This document shows positions 7,134 through 14,773 of a DNA stretch of 38,456 nt, in pieces. The DNA is from an uncultured Bacilli bacterium (GTDB taxonomy: Bacteria; Bacillota_I; Bacilli_A; ML615J-28; CAG-313), in contig CATLBQ010000015.1 of NCBI GenBank assembly GCA_949879765.1, positions 1-38,456 on the forward strand, written 5' to 3'. Positions within the stretch are counted from its first letter, which is position 1; every line of letters begins with the position of its first letter. The notes beneath the pieces were generated by a model that was not told the origin of the DNA, ran no database searches, and saw only the letters and a program-made list of their open reading frames with translations. Made by a program: the position numbers and the translations under genes.

Positions 7134-8834
7134 TTACTCAATTGATAAGATGTAGCTATAAACATCTTGCTTTCCAGAAATTGATTCTACTTCAACTTTT
7201 GGATATGTTTCACTAATGTATGCTTCTAACATTTCAAGCTGTGCTTCATCAACATCTTTACCATAGACGATAGTGATGATTTCTTTTTCATCCATATCTA
7301 CATTGGCCAATAGTCCTTTGAAAGCATCTTCTTTTTCTTTTTCTGATACCACAATCTTGCCATTGCAAATACCTATATAATCACCTTCATTGATGTGCAC
7401 GCCTTCAATTTCAGCATTTCGAATGGAATATGTAACAAGTCCCGTCGTTACATTTGCCATCACACTTTTAATTTCTTCTAAAATGGTATCAATATCACCA
7501 CTACTTAAATCCAACATCGTCAGTGCAGAATATCCTTGAGCAAGCGTTTTACTAGGTACTACATATACCTTGGCTTTTTCGTAATACTTTGCGGCCTGTT
7601 CTGCGGTCAACACAATATTAGAATTATTTGGGAAAACAATAATATTGTCCGCATTTAAACTATCAAATCCTTTGACAAAATCTTCTGCGGCAGGATTCAT
7701 ACTTTGACCACCTTCAACGACATAATCTACGCCCATCTCTTTGAATACTTCAATTAACCCTTCACCAGAAGCAACTGATACAATAGCAAATTTTTTATGC
7801 ACATCTTTTTTTCTTGCTTCTACACATTCAGGACAATTGCATTGTTCTTGACTGGCTTGTTCGCCTACAGTTGTTTCCGTGTGTTGAACGGACATATTTT
7901 CAATTTTTAAAGTGATATATTCACCATATTGTTGACAGTGAGTCAAAACTACACCTGGTGTTTTTGTATGCACATGTACTTTTACAATATCTTCATCTTT
8001 TAAAGCGACAATACTATCTCCAAGTGTTTCTAAGAAATCCACAATCGTTTTGACTTCAAATTGAGCGACATCTACTTTCTTATGTTGCAATTGAAGAATA
8101 AATTCTGTACAGTAACCATATTCTAATTCACTATGTGCATTAAATGAACCCCGGCTTACTACAGATTGATGTGTAACTACTTGATCACTTACTTCAATCA
8201 TTTCTCCTAGAAGAGCTTTTTGCATCCCTTCTAAAATGTAGATTAAACCAGCACCACCAGAATCTACTACGCCTGCTTCTTGTAATACTGGAAGTAGACT
8301 TGGTGTACGTCCTAGTGAAGCATGAGCCTCATCAATAAGAATTCGGAAGAATTCTTCAATGGTAGTTGTTTTTTTGGTTAATTTGTATGCTTTTTTGGAT
8401 GACTCTCTTGCAACGGTTAAAATTGTTCCTTCTACTGGTTTCATAACCGCATGATACGCTTGATCTACGCCAGATAAAAAAGCTTTCCCCAATTCTTTGG
8501 TGTTTACTTCTGCTAGTCCTTTCTCAGTTGTTCCTTTAAATCCTTTGTAAATACCTCTAAAGAATTGTGATAAGATCACCCCGGAGTTACCGCGAGCTCC
8601 CATCAACATCCCCCTAGATAGAACTTTAGATATTTCATATATTGATTTGGATTCTAAATTTCTAATCTCATTTGCGCCCGCTTCAATGGTCATACGCATA
8701 TTTGTTCCTGTATCACCGTCTGGAACAGGGAATACGTTTAACGCGTCTACTGCTTTATAATTCACAGAAAGATTAGCGGCACCATTGATGACAAGTTGCT
8801 TAAATAACTCGCCATCTATTTTTAAATGTTGCAT
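7134..8834 (-). CDS. fakA: Fatty acid kinase, ATP-binding subunit (YloV/FakA, DAK2 domain)
   Basis: 566 aa. FakA phosphorylates fatty acids held by a FakB (DegV-like) partner to give acyl-phosphate, which PlsX links to acyl-ACP; plsX lies two genes away. The DhaL/DAK2 nucleotide-binding motif NVFPVPDGDTGTNM is near residues 31-44, and RGARGNSGVILSQ-like sequence follows. The middle domain has a Cys at about 241 and an HVH at about 288, the arrangement reported as a zinc site in FakA. An added Cys cluster CNCPEC at about 331-336 sits in the link to the C-terminal domain. The usual small partner gene yloU (Asp23 family) upstream is absent. The ribosome site is GAGGAGGAG. No FakB gene lies in this window. 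Confidence 0.94.
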   Translation of the reverse strand: MQHLKIDGELFKQLVINGAANLSVNYKAVDALNVFPVPDGDTGTNMRMTIEAGANEIRNLESKSIYEISKVLSRGMLMGARGNSGVILSQFFRGIYKGFKGTTEKGLAEVNTKELGKAFLSGVDQAYHAVMKPVEGTILTVARESSKKAYKLTKKTTTIEEFFRILIDEAHASLGRTPSLLPVLQEAGVVDSGGAGLIYILEGMQKALLGEMIEVSDQVVTHQSVVSRGSFNAHSELEYGYCTEFILQLQHKKVDVAQFEVKTIVDFLETLGDSIVALKDEDIVKVHVHTKTPGVVLTHCQQYGEYITLKIENMSVQHTETTVGEQASQEQCNCPECVEARKKDVHKKFAIVSVASGEGLIEVFKEMGVDYVVEGGQSMNPAAEDFVKGFDSLNADNIIVFPNNSNIVLTAEQAAKYYEKAKVYVVPSKTLAQGYSALTMLDLSSGDIDTILEEIKSVMANVTTGLVTYSIRNAEIEGVHINEGDYIGICNGKIVVSEKEKEDAFKGLLANVDMDEKEIITIVYGKDVDEAQLEMLEAYISETYPKVEVESISGKQDVYSYILSIE

Positions 8835-8878
8835 AATACTCCTCCTCTATAAATGGGTATATTTTAAAATGCGTAATT

Positions 8879-8907
8879 ATTTTACCATATTTTTCGTCTT
8901 TTGGCAA
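8879..8907 (-). promoter_or_regulatory. Promoter of the fakA-recG-plsX-rnc unit
   Basis: Minus strand: TTGCCA (8907-8902), 17-base spacer, TGG then TAAAAT (8884-8879). It lies 45 bases upstream of the fakA start. The rest of 8908-9053 shows no gene. Confidence 0.7.
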
Positions 8908-9053
8908 GCGATATAAGAACGACCGCTTAAAAAGAAAACACATTTTTGAATTATGTTGTAGTTTTTTGTCCAAAAATTGTCGTTTTCTACTTCATTTTAT
9001 GATTGAAAAAACAATTTTATGCGTAGCAAAATATATTTTCCATAGTAATTCAT

Positions 9054-9082
9054 TTGCAAAACGAATGGTTTTTTGATATAAT
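9054..9082 (+). promoter_or_regulatory. Promoter of rpmB
   Basis: TTGCAA (9054-9059), 17-base spacer, TATAAT (9077-9082). A strong AAGGAGG ribosome site lies between it and the rpmB start. Confidence 0.78.
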
Positions 9083-9120
9083 AACAAAGAACTAAGTATC
9101 AATTTAAGGAGGAACCCGTT

Positions 9121-9321
9121 ATGGCAAAATGTTATGTTACAGGTTTAGGACCTAAAGCTGGAAATAATCGTTCTCACTCATTACAATCAACTCGTCGTAC
9201 TTGGAAACCCAATCTTCAAAAAGTACGCATTAAAGATGAAAAAGGTCATGTAGTTAGAGTGTATGTTTCTACACGTGCTTTACGTACTGGTCTTAAGAAT
9301 GGTTCAATTGAACGCGCATAA
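9121..9321 (+). CDS. rpmB: 50S ribosomal protein L28
   Basis: 66 aa, normal for bL28. It starts [20 protein letters not shown] and has the family segment [13 protein letters not shown], followed by the basic end of a large-subunit protein. Only one Cys is present, so it is the zinc-free form. It has its own promoter, an AAGGAGG ribosome site and its own terminator. As in Bacillus it faces away from spoVM and the fakA block. Confidence 0.98.
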   Translation: MAKCYVTGLGPKAGNNRSHSLQSTRRTWKPNLQKVRIKDEKGHVVRVYVSTRALRTGLKNGSIERA

Positions 9322-9323
9322 TA

Positions 9324-9347
9324 AAAAGGCACTATGAAGTGCCTTTT
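9324..9347. terminator. Two-way terminator between rpmB and spoVM
   Basis: Perfect 10-bp stem AAAAGGCACT/AGTGCCTTTT with a 4-base loop and T-rich tail on the plus strand. Read in reverse it directly follows, and slightly overlaps, the spoVM stop, ending the minus-strand operon as well. Confidence 0.85.
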
Positions 9348-9450
9348 ATTTTGCTTTTTTATCCTCTTTTTCTTTTTTTGAAAATAGGCTTACCAAAAAA
9401 GCGACTATTTTAGAAATAAACTTTGGTAACTTAATTACATAAAATCGCAT
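9346..9450 (-). CDS. spoVM: Stage V sporulation protein M
   Basis: 34 aa, too short for many gene finders. The N-terminus MRFYVIKLPKF matches Bacillus subtilis SpoVM MKFYTIKLPKF, including the family's key Pro9. SpoVM is an amphipathic peptide that marks the positively curved forespore membrane and anchors SpoIVA for coat assembly. Here the helix is followed by a longer basic tail ending KEKEDKKAK (B. subtilis has 26 residues). An AGGAGG ribosome site lies just upstream of the start at 9450. It stands between thiN and rpmB exactly as in Bacillus, which supports the call. It is the last gene of the rsmB-thiN operon. Confidence 0.93.
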   Translation of the reverse strand: MRFYVIKLPKFISKIVAFLVSLFSKKEKEDKKAK

Positions 9451-9469
9451 AGCATCCCTCCTATTTGAT

Positions 9470-10120
9470 TCATTGTATGCAAGTACTCATAGATTTATAC
9501 ATAAAAATAAATATTCCGCCTGATTGAATGGTTAACTTCGCTTCTCTTGAACTAGAAAGTGGTGCATTGCTTACCGCATATGTATCTTCTCTATGTAAAG
9601 TGACCTCTTGTAAAGGATATGCTGCATGTTCTATGGTGACTACAGCATCCATATCAGCAAAAATTGAAAAATATTGATACACTTTAGGTACCTGATAACG
9701 GGTGCCTTCGGAAAGATATTGAATATGATTGTGTACATTCAACAAATGTATTCGGTAATCTTTATATTTGGCTAGTAACCGATAACTAGCATATTCATGG
9801 TCTAATCTTCCCCCTAAGGCATCATAAACTTCTATATCTAAATAAAGTGCACCAGGTAGTGAGGCCATATGCATCAATGCCAGTTCTAAATCAGTCTCAT
9901 TTTTTTGACTGGGATAGATTTTGGTTTGATAAGCAAATGCTTGAATCTTTTCTAATGCATCTGTACTATCAAAATCACCAAGCGCCAAATCAGGACGAAT
10001 TTGGCGTTGATACAATGCCATATTTCCTCCATCTAAGCCTATGAAGTAATCTGATGGATTCAAATGGTACTGATGAATAAACGTTTTTTCAGGGCTATTA
10101 GCAACAATAATGATTTTCAC
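9470..10120 (-). CDS. thiN: Thiamine pyrophosphokinase
   Basis: 216 aa, family length. It transfers pyrophosphate from ATP to thiamine to give the cofactor ThDP. Family motifs visible: GLDGGN near residue 28, LGDFDST near 46, KNETDLELAL near 73 and DALGGRLDHE. The start overlaps the rpe stop by 4 bases (ATGA type), so the two are coupled. Neighbour order rpe-thiN-spoVM-rpmB is the Bacillota arrangement. Confidence 0.95.
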   Translation of the reverse strand: MKIIIVANSPEKTFIHQYHLNPSDYFIGLDGGNMALYQRQIRPDLALGDFDSTDALEKIQAFAYQTKIYPSQKNETDLELALMHMASLPGALYLDIEVYDALGGRLDHEYASYRLLAKYKDYRIHLLNVHNHIQYLSEGTRYQVPKVYQYFSIFADMDAVVTIEHAAYPLQEVTLHREDTYAVSNAPLSSSREAKLTIQSGGIFIFMYKSMSTCIQ

Positions 10121-10773
10121 AATTGTTTACATTCCTTCCATTTTTGTTCTATGTTTTTCCCTTTAAAGAAATACGTCCCTACTACAGCAATATCTACCCC
10201 TGCCTTTTTTGCCAAAGGTAATGTATCTTGATTCATACCACCATCTATTTCAATCCAATAGGAATAGTGGTGGTTTTCTTTTTGTTCTTTCAACCACTTG
10301 ACCTTATCTAGCATTGTTGCTTGAAACAATTGCCCACCAAATCCAGGTTCAACACTCATCACTAGCACCAAATCCAATTGATGCAAATACGGTTGTAATA
10401 CCTCTACTGGGGTTTTCGGTTTGATGGCGATACCCACTTTTTTTCCGCTTTGATGGATAATATCCATCAGTGCTTGCACATTATCTGTTGCTTCAAAATG
10501 AAATGTGATGAGATCTGCACCCGCTTCTATATATTTGGCCATCGTTGTTTCAGGTTCTTGAATCATCAAATGCGTATCAAATATCAAATGTGAATCCTTT
10601 CTTAGCCTTTGAATGAACGTTTCATCAAAGGTAAAGTTAGGCACAAATACATTATCCATTACATCGAGATGCAAAAAGCGAATACCGATACGTTCTAGTT
10701 CTTGAATGATTGCATATATATCTTGTTGGTAAACAGATAATATTGATGGTGCAATTTCCATATTCATCACCAC
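10117..10773 (-). CDS. rpe: Ribulose-phosphate 3-epimerase
   Basis: 218 aa TIM-barrel enzyme interconverting ribulose-5-phosphate and xylulose-5-phosphate in the pentose phosphate pathway. Signatures: HLDVMDNVFVPNFTF (metal-binding His and Asp), DTHLMI, and the phosphate-binding MSVEPGFGGQ and EIDGGMN loops. The start MVMNMEIAPSILS contains nearby alternative ATGs. The chosen one overlaps the rsgA end by 7 bases. Confidence 0.95.
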   Translation of the reverse strand: MVMNMEIAPSILSVYQQDIYAIIQELERIGIRFLHLDVMDNVFVPNFTFDETFIQRLRKDSHLIFDTHLMIQEPETTMAKYIEAGADLITFHFEATDNVQALMDIIHQSGKKVGIAIKPKTPVEVLQPYLHQLDLVLVMSVEPGFGGQLFQATMLDKVKWLKEQKENHHYSYWIEIDGGMNQDTLPLAKKAGVDIAVVGTYFFKGKNIEQKWKECKQL

Positions 10774-11654
10774 TTTCTTTTTTGTTTGATTTCATTTGAA
10801 ATTTGAAGATAATTCTCATAGCGAGAAAGAAGAATTTCTTTGTTTGCTACAGCAGATTTGACGGCACAATGAGGTTCATTTAGGTGTAAACAGCCATTGT
10901 ATTTACAAGATGATGATTTTTGAAAAAATTCAATAAAGCTATGGGATAAGTCTACTTGATCCATATCCATCAAATCGACAATACCAAAACCTGGACTATC
11001 TGCTACCCAACCATCACCAAAAGAAAGTAGCGTAGTGGCCCTCGTTGTGTGTTTTCCTCTATTGAGTGCTTTCGATATAGCATTTGTTTGAAGAGCATAA
11101 TTGCTATCTATTCCATTTAAAATACTACTTTTCCCCACTCCACTTTGTCCTGTAAATACACTGACTTTATCTTTTAAATAACCCTTAATCATATTTAAAG
11201 TAGCAGGATTGAACGTAGAGGTTGTCAAAGTAAGATAGCCTATGTCTTGATAATAATGAATGATTTTTTCCGCCTCTTTTTGTTCTATTTCATTGAGTAA
11301 ATCTGCTTTATGAAAAATTAAAATCGGTAAAATCGCATTATATTCTAAAATAGCAATAAATCGATCTAATAAGTTTAAATTTAAATAGGGTTCTTTTAAA
11401 GAAGTGACCACAAATGCCTGATCGATATTGCATATAGCAGGACGTACCAAATCATTTCTCCTTGTCTGTACATCTGTAATAATTGAAAAAGGAATTTCTT
11501 TTTCATATTGTACGATATCTCCCACTTTAATGGTGACTTTATGGTTTCTAAAAATACCTCTTGGTTTCGCAAGTAAAGTATGACCCGTTTCTTGATCATA
11601 TAGTGTATATTCACCAGAAATAATCCGAATCACTCTTGCTTTATTCATGGACAT
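10767..11654 (-). CDS. rsgA: Ribosome small-subunit GTPase RsgA (YloQ/CpgA)
   Basis: 295 aa from the chosen ATG. It is a circularly permuted GTPase that checks 30S maturation. An N-terminal OB-fold is followed by G4 FHKADL, G1 GQSGVGKSS (about 168-176), the switch RGKHTTR and G3 DSPGFG. A C-terminal zinc site follows: CKYNGC, His and Cys within NEPHC. The open frame runs further upstream to 11747, but that would lie deep in rlmN and is not like the family. MSMNKARVIRI (11654) or MNKARVIRI (11648) fits. It overlaps the rlmN end by 14 bases. prpC and prkC, which usually lie between rlmN and rsgA, are absent. Confidence 0.95.
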   Translation of the reverse strand: MSMNKARVIRIISGEYTLYDQETGHTLLAKPRGIFRNHKVTIKVGDIVQYEKEIPFSIITDVQTRRNDLVRPAICNIDQAFVVTSLKEPYLNLNLLDRFIAILEYNAILPILIFHKADLLNEIEQKEAEKIIHYYQDIGYLTLTTSTFNPATLNMIKGYLKDKVSVFTGQSGVGKSSILNGIDSNYALQTNAISKALNRGKHTTRATTLLSFGDGWVADSPGFGIVDLMDMDQVDLSHSFIEFFQKSSSCKYNGCLHLNEPHCAVKSAVANKEILLSRYENYLQISNEIKQKRKW

Positions 11655-12699
11655 TCTCACATCTTTCTTTGATTTTTTGGGCACGGAGTTGACCACAAGC
11701 TGCAGCAATATCGCCACCATGTTCCATTCGAAGCGTGGCTTGAACACCAGACTGTTTTAATACCTCAAAAAAAGCCTCCGCATCTACTTTAGCTGTTCTT
11801 TGATAGGGTTTGGTAAAAACTTCATTATATGGGATTAAATTGACATAACAATTGATACCTTGAACAAGCTTTGCTAATTCCTTGGCACAAGATGGTGAAT
11901 CGTTGATTCCCTTTAATAAAATATATTCAAAAGTAACCCTTCGGTTGGTTTTCGCAATATATCTCTTGACAGCTTCTATGATTTCTGAAACCCCATATCG
12001 CTTGTTGATTTTCATAATTTGGCTACGAATTTCATCGTTTGGTGCGTGAAGACTGATGGCCAAATTGACTTGCAAATCAAATGTTGCAAATGCATCAATT
12101 TTAGGTACAATCCCACAAGTAGAAACCGTAATATGTCTTGCTCCAATTTCTAATCCTTTGGCGTAATTGATGACTTGTAAAAAGCGAAGGACTGTCTCAT
12201 AATTGTCAAAAGGCTCACCAATTCCCATTACTACAATATTGGATACCCGTTGGTATTTCTCATCTAAATCTTTTTGAACCATCCATACTTGTTGAACCAT
12301 TTCACCTAAAGAAAGATTTCTCACTTTACCCAGTTCACCACTTGCACAAAATGCACATCCCATATTACATCCAACTTGACTAGTTACACAAACGCTATTT
12401 CCGTAATTGTGTTTCATCAAGACAGTTTCAATATATCTTTGATCGGCTAATTCAAATAGATATTTGACTGTACCATCTTTAGAGATTTGTTTGGTTACAA
12501 TGTGTAAAGGCGTAGCAGCAAAGTTTTCTTCTAACATGGTGATTATTTTTTGAGAAAGATTGGTCATGTCTGAAAACTGATTGACTCTTTTTCGATATAA
12601 CCATTCAAAAATTTGTGTTGCTCGAAAAGGCTTTTCCCCTTTTTCTATCAAAACACTTTGCAATTCTTCTAATGTATAATCGTAAATATTATATTTCAT
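11641..12699 (-). CDS. rlmN: 23S rRNA/tRNA adenine-C2 methyltransferase RlmN
   Basis: 352 aa radical-SAM enzyme that methylates A2503 of 23S rRNA and A37 of some tRNAs. The iron-sulfur cluster motif CNMGCAFC lies at about 110-117. The second catalytic Cys is in AAACGQL near the C-terminus. The GIGEPFDNYE and SLHAPND motifs are typical. The start overlaps the rsmB end by 11 bases, so translation is coupled. Confidence 0.97.
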   Translation of the reverse strand: MKYNIYDYTLEELQSVLIEKGEKPFRATQIFEWLYRKRVNQFSDMTNLSQKIITMLEENFAATPLHIVTKQISKDGTVKYLFELADQRYIETVLMKHNYGNSVCVTSQVGCNMGCAFCASGELGKVRNLSLGEMVQQVWMVQKDLDEKYQRVSNIVVMGIGEPFDNYETVLRFLQVINYAKGLEIGARHITVSTCGIVPKIDAFATFDLQVNLAISLHAPNDEIRSQIMKINKRYGVSEIIEAVKRYIAKTNRRVTFEYILLKGINDSPSCAKELAKLVQGINCYVNLIPYNEVFTKPYQRTAKVDAEAFFEVLKQSGVQATLRMEHGGDIAAACGQLRAQKIKERCENVHE

Positions 12700-13933
12700 C
12701 TTTGCACTCCTTTAATTTACAAATATAGAATCCATCATAATCGATTGTAGGTAAAAAGATGTGTTCTTCCACAATTTTGAATGCTTTGTGATGTTCTATA
12801 AACGTGCGCATCATTTTTTCATTTTCATCTTGATTGATGGTACAAGTACTATACACCAAGATGCCACCTTTTTTCAAATGCGTACAGCTATTTTCTAAGA
12901 TGGCCACTTGTTCATTTTTGATATCCTCTATCTTAGCAAGACTCATATGGTATTTTAAATCTGGTTTGTGATGCATTACACCTAGTCCAGAGCATGGTGC
13001 ATCAACCAATACATAATCAAAAGGAGCCTCAAATTGAGCTGTTTTTCCATCTTTTAAACAAGTTGTCACACAAGTAACGCCTAGGCGACATGCTGCTTCT
13101 TCAATCAGTTTCAATTTATGTTCATAAATATCGCAAGCGACAATTGTACCTTGATTTTCTATCATTGCCGCAAGATGCATAGCCTTTGAACCAGGTGCAC
13201 TACATACATCTAAAATTCGTGCACCAAAAGTAGGCTGTAACACTAATCCTACTTCAATGCTTGAAGCGTCTTGAGGGGTAATTTTACCTTGTTGAAATAG
13301 CGGATGATGCAATAAACTACTTTTTGTTTTCAAAATCACCTTTTTTTCAATTTGATAATCTATATTTTCTTGTTGTAATTGTTGTTCTACTTCTATACAA
13401 GATGTCAAAAGAGTATTGATGCGATAACTATTCATATGATGGCTTTGACAAGATAAAATCGACTCGATTTCTTTTGGATATTGACGACGGAGTAAACTTA
13501 CTAATTCTACTGGCATACTATAGCGAATAGATAATGCTTCGGTGGTATGCCCTTCTATTTTTCTTCTAGGTGTAGTTTGATATTTTCGAAGAATCGCATT
13601 GACAAATAAAGATCCTTTGTAGTCTTTTTTCTTTATGGTATCGACCAAAGCGTTGACCAAAAAATAATCTTTTACTTCTAAATCATCAAGTCCATATACC
13701 CCTACACGTAAAGCATTTTTCAAATAAGGCTTGACTCTTTTTCCTTGAATAAAGGGTTGCAATTGATAATCGATTTTGATTTTGTGTTCAACTACACCAT
13801 AGACCCATTTCGTATATAGTCTTTTTTCGTGTTCTGTAAAAGAAGTAGTCGCAAGCGTATGCGAAACCACCAAATTGGTATATCCATCTTGATGTAAAAT
13901 CTGAATTAAACTCTCAATTACTGATTGAAACAT
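12689..13933 (-). CDS. rsmB: 16S rRNA cytosine-967 methyltransferase RsmB
   Basis: 414 aa from the ATG at 13933. That start is preceded by GGAG at a 7-base distance and gives the usual MFQSVIESL-type beginning; the frame itself is open to 13966. The N-terminal NusB-like RNA-binding half is followed by a Rossmann methyltransferase with LDVCSAPGSK (SAM site, about 238), DAPCSGLG (about 312) and STCTINQDENE (catalytic Cys, about 361). It overlaps the preceding unknown gene by about 16 bases. In Bacillus def and fmt lie upstream; here an unknown gene occupies that place. Confidence 0.95.
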   Translation of the reverse strand: MFQSVIESLIQILHQDGYTNLVVSHTLATTSFTEHEKRLYTKWVYGVVEHKIKIDYQLQPFIQGKRVKPYLKNALRVGVYGLDDLEVKDYFLVNALVDTIKKKDYKGSLFVNAILRKYQTTPRRKIEGHTTEALSIRYSMPVELVSLLRRQYPKEIESILSCQSHHMNSYRINTLLTSCIEVEQQLQQENIDYQIEKKVILKTKSSLLHHPLFQQGKITPQDASSIEVGLVLQPTFGARILDVCSAPGSKAMHLAAMIENQGTIVACDIYEHKLKLIEEAACRLGVTCVTTCLKDGKTAQFEAPFDYVLVDAPCSGLGVMHHKPDLKYHMSLAKIEDIKNEQVAILENSCTHLKKGGILVYSTCTINQDENEKMMRTFIEHHKAFKIVEEHIFLPTIDYDGFYICKLKECKDEI

Positions 13934-14580
13934 GGTGATGCTCCAATCAATATCAGTAAATACCATTGTTTTAATGTCTCAAAATAATCAAAAAATTCAG
14001 ATTTATCGGGTAAATATTTGATTCCTTTTTGAATGTTTTGAAAAAAAGATAGATAGACGGAGACATTCCAATCAGTTATTCCTTCATCTTGTTTAAAAAA
14101 GGCAGGAATAAATTTTTGTTCATTAGGTGAAAGTTGCGTCAAAAGCGCTTCTTTTAGGCGATAGAAATAAACTTTACAAGGATAATAGGCCGCTTCTACT
14201 TGTTGAACCAATTCTTCTTGAAGGGATGGAACAAATGAATGGTTCTGCCACATTTTGCCATAGGCAACAATTTCTTCATATTTTAAAGTATCCAAAAATA
14301 AAAAAACAGCAGGTTGAAACATCGTATAAAAATCTTCCATCATCTCCCTTTGCATTTCTAATAAAGTGGTACTATCATTTTCAATATAATGGCCAAGGAT
14401 AGTATCATTATCACCTTTTTCAAAACGTTGGATATTGCTTTGAAGCGTTTCATATGTTTTACTCGTGAACTGCCATTTTTGCATCCATTCTTCATCGTGT
14501 ATAAAATTCATCAACAAACGGATAGTAAAAAAAGTCCGATTGATTTTTCCGATTTGAGCAATGACTTCAGATGGTTTCAT
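13918..14580 (-). CDS. Conserved-looking protein of unknown function heading the rsmB-spoVM operon
   Basis: 220 aa, not recognised. It begins MKPSEVIAQIGKINRTFF, is mostly helical in character, rich in Phe, Tyr, Gln and Glu, and has no signal peptide, membrane segment or catalytic motif that I can name. Promoter and ribosome site are good. The site reads AAGGAGGGGGAG and contains GGGGGA (14594-14589), which perfectly complements the UCCCCC of the small RNA loops at 3150-3224. It occupies the position of fmt/def in related operons but shows no formyltransferase or deformylase motif. Confidence 0.8.
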   Translation of the reverse strand: MKPSEVIAQIGKINRTFFTIRLLMNFIHDEEWMQKWQFTSKTYETLQSNIQRFEKGDNDTILGHYIENDSTTLLEMQREMMEDFYTMFQPAVFLFLDTLKYEEIVAYGKMWQNHSFVPSLQEELVQQVEAAYYPCKVYFYRLKEALLTQLSPNEQKFIPAFFKQDEGITDWNVSVYLSFFQNIQKGIKYLPDKSEFFDYFETLKQWYLLILIGASPCFNQ

Positions 14581-14626
14581 ATAAATACTCCCCCTCCTTC
14601 TATCGGTTCTTTTTGTATTTTTATTT

Positions 14627-14655
14627 ATTATATACTATTTTTATTTTTTTTTCAA
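14627..14655 (-). promoter_or_regulatory. Promoter of the rsmB-spoVM operon
   Basis: Minus strand: TTGAAA (14655-14650), 17-base spacer, TATAAT (14632-14627), 47 bases upstream of the first start. Confidence 0.7.
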
Positions 14656-14702
14656 ATAACTCATACATATTTATTCAGTCAATGCTATTTTTGCATTTTA
14701 TG

Positions 14703-14731
14703 TATACTTTTAGAAAAAAATGTGATATAAT
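14703..14731 (+). promoter_or_regulatory. Promoter of the lgt-family gene
   Basis: Weak -35 TATACT (14703-14708), 17-base spacer, extended -10 TGA-TATAAT (14726-14731). It diverges from the rsmB operon promoter. Confidence 0.55.
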
Positions 14732-14773
14732 ACATACATATTCAAATAAATTCTACAATTAGGAGGTAAATAT

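Noticed and set aside
11655-11747. N-terminal extension of rsgA
   Set aside because: It lies within rlmN in another frame and is unlike RsgA; the family start is at 11654 or 11648.
14389-14762. Two plus-strand frames upstream of lgt
   Set aside because: They run antisense through the unknown gene's 5' end and the AT-rich promoter region. Low-complexity Phe/Ile/Tyr product, no ribosome site.
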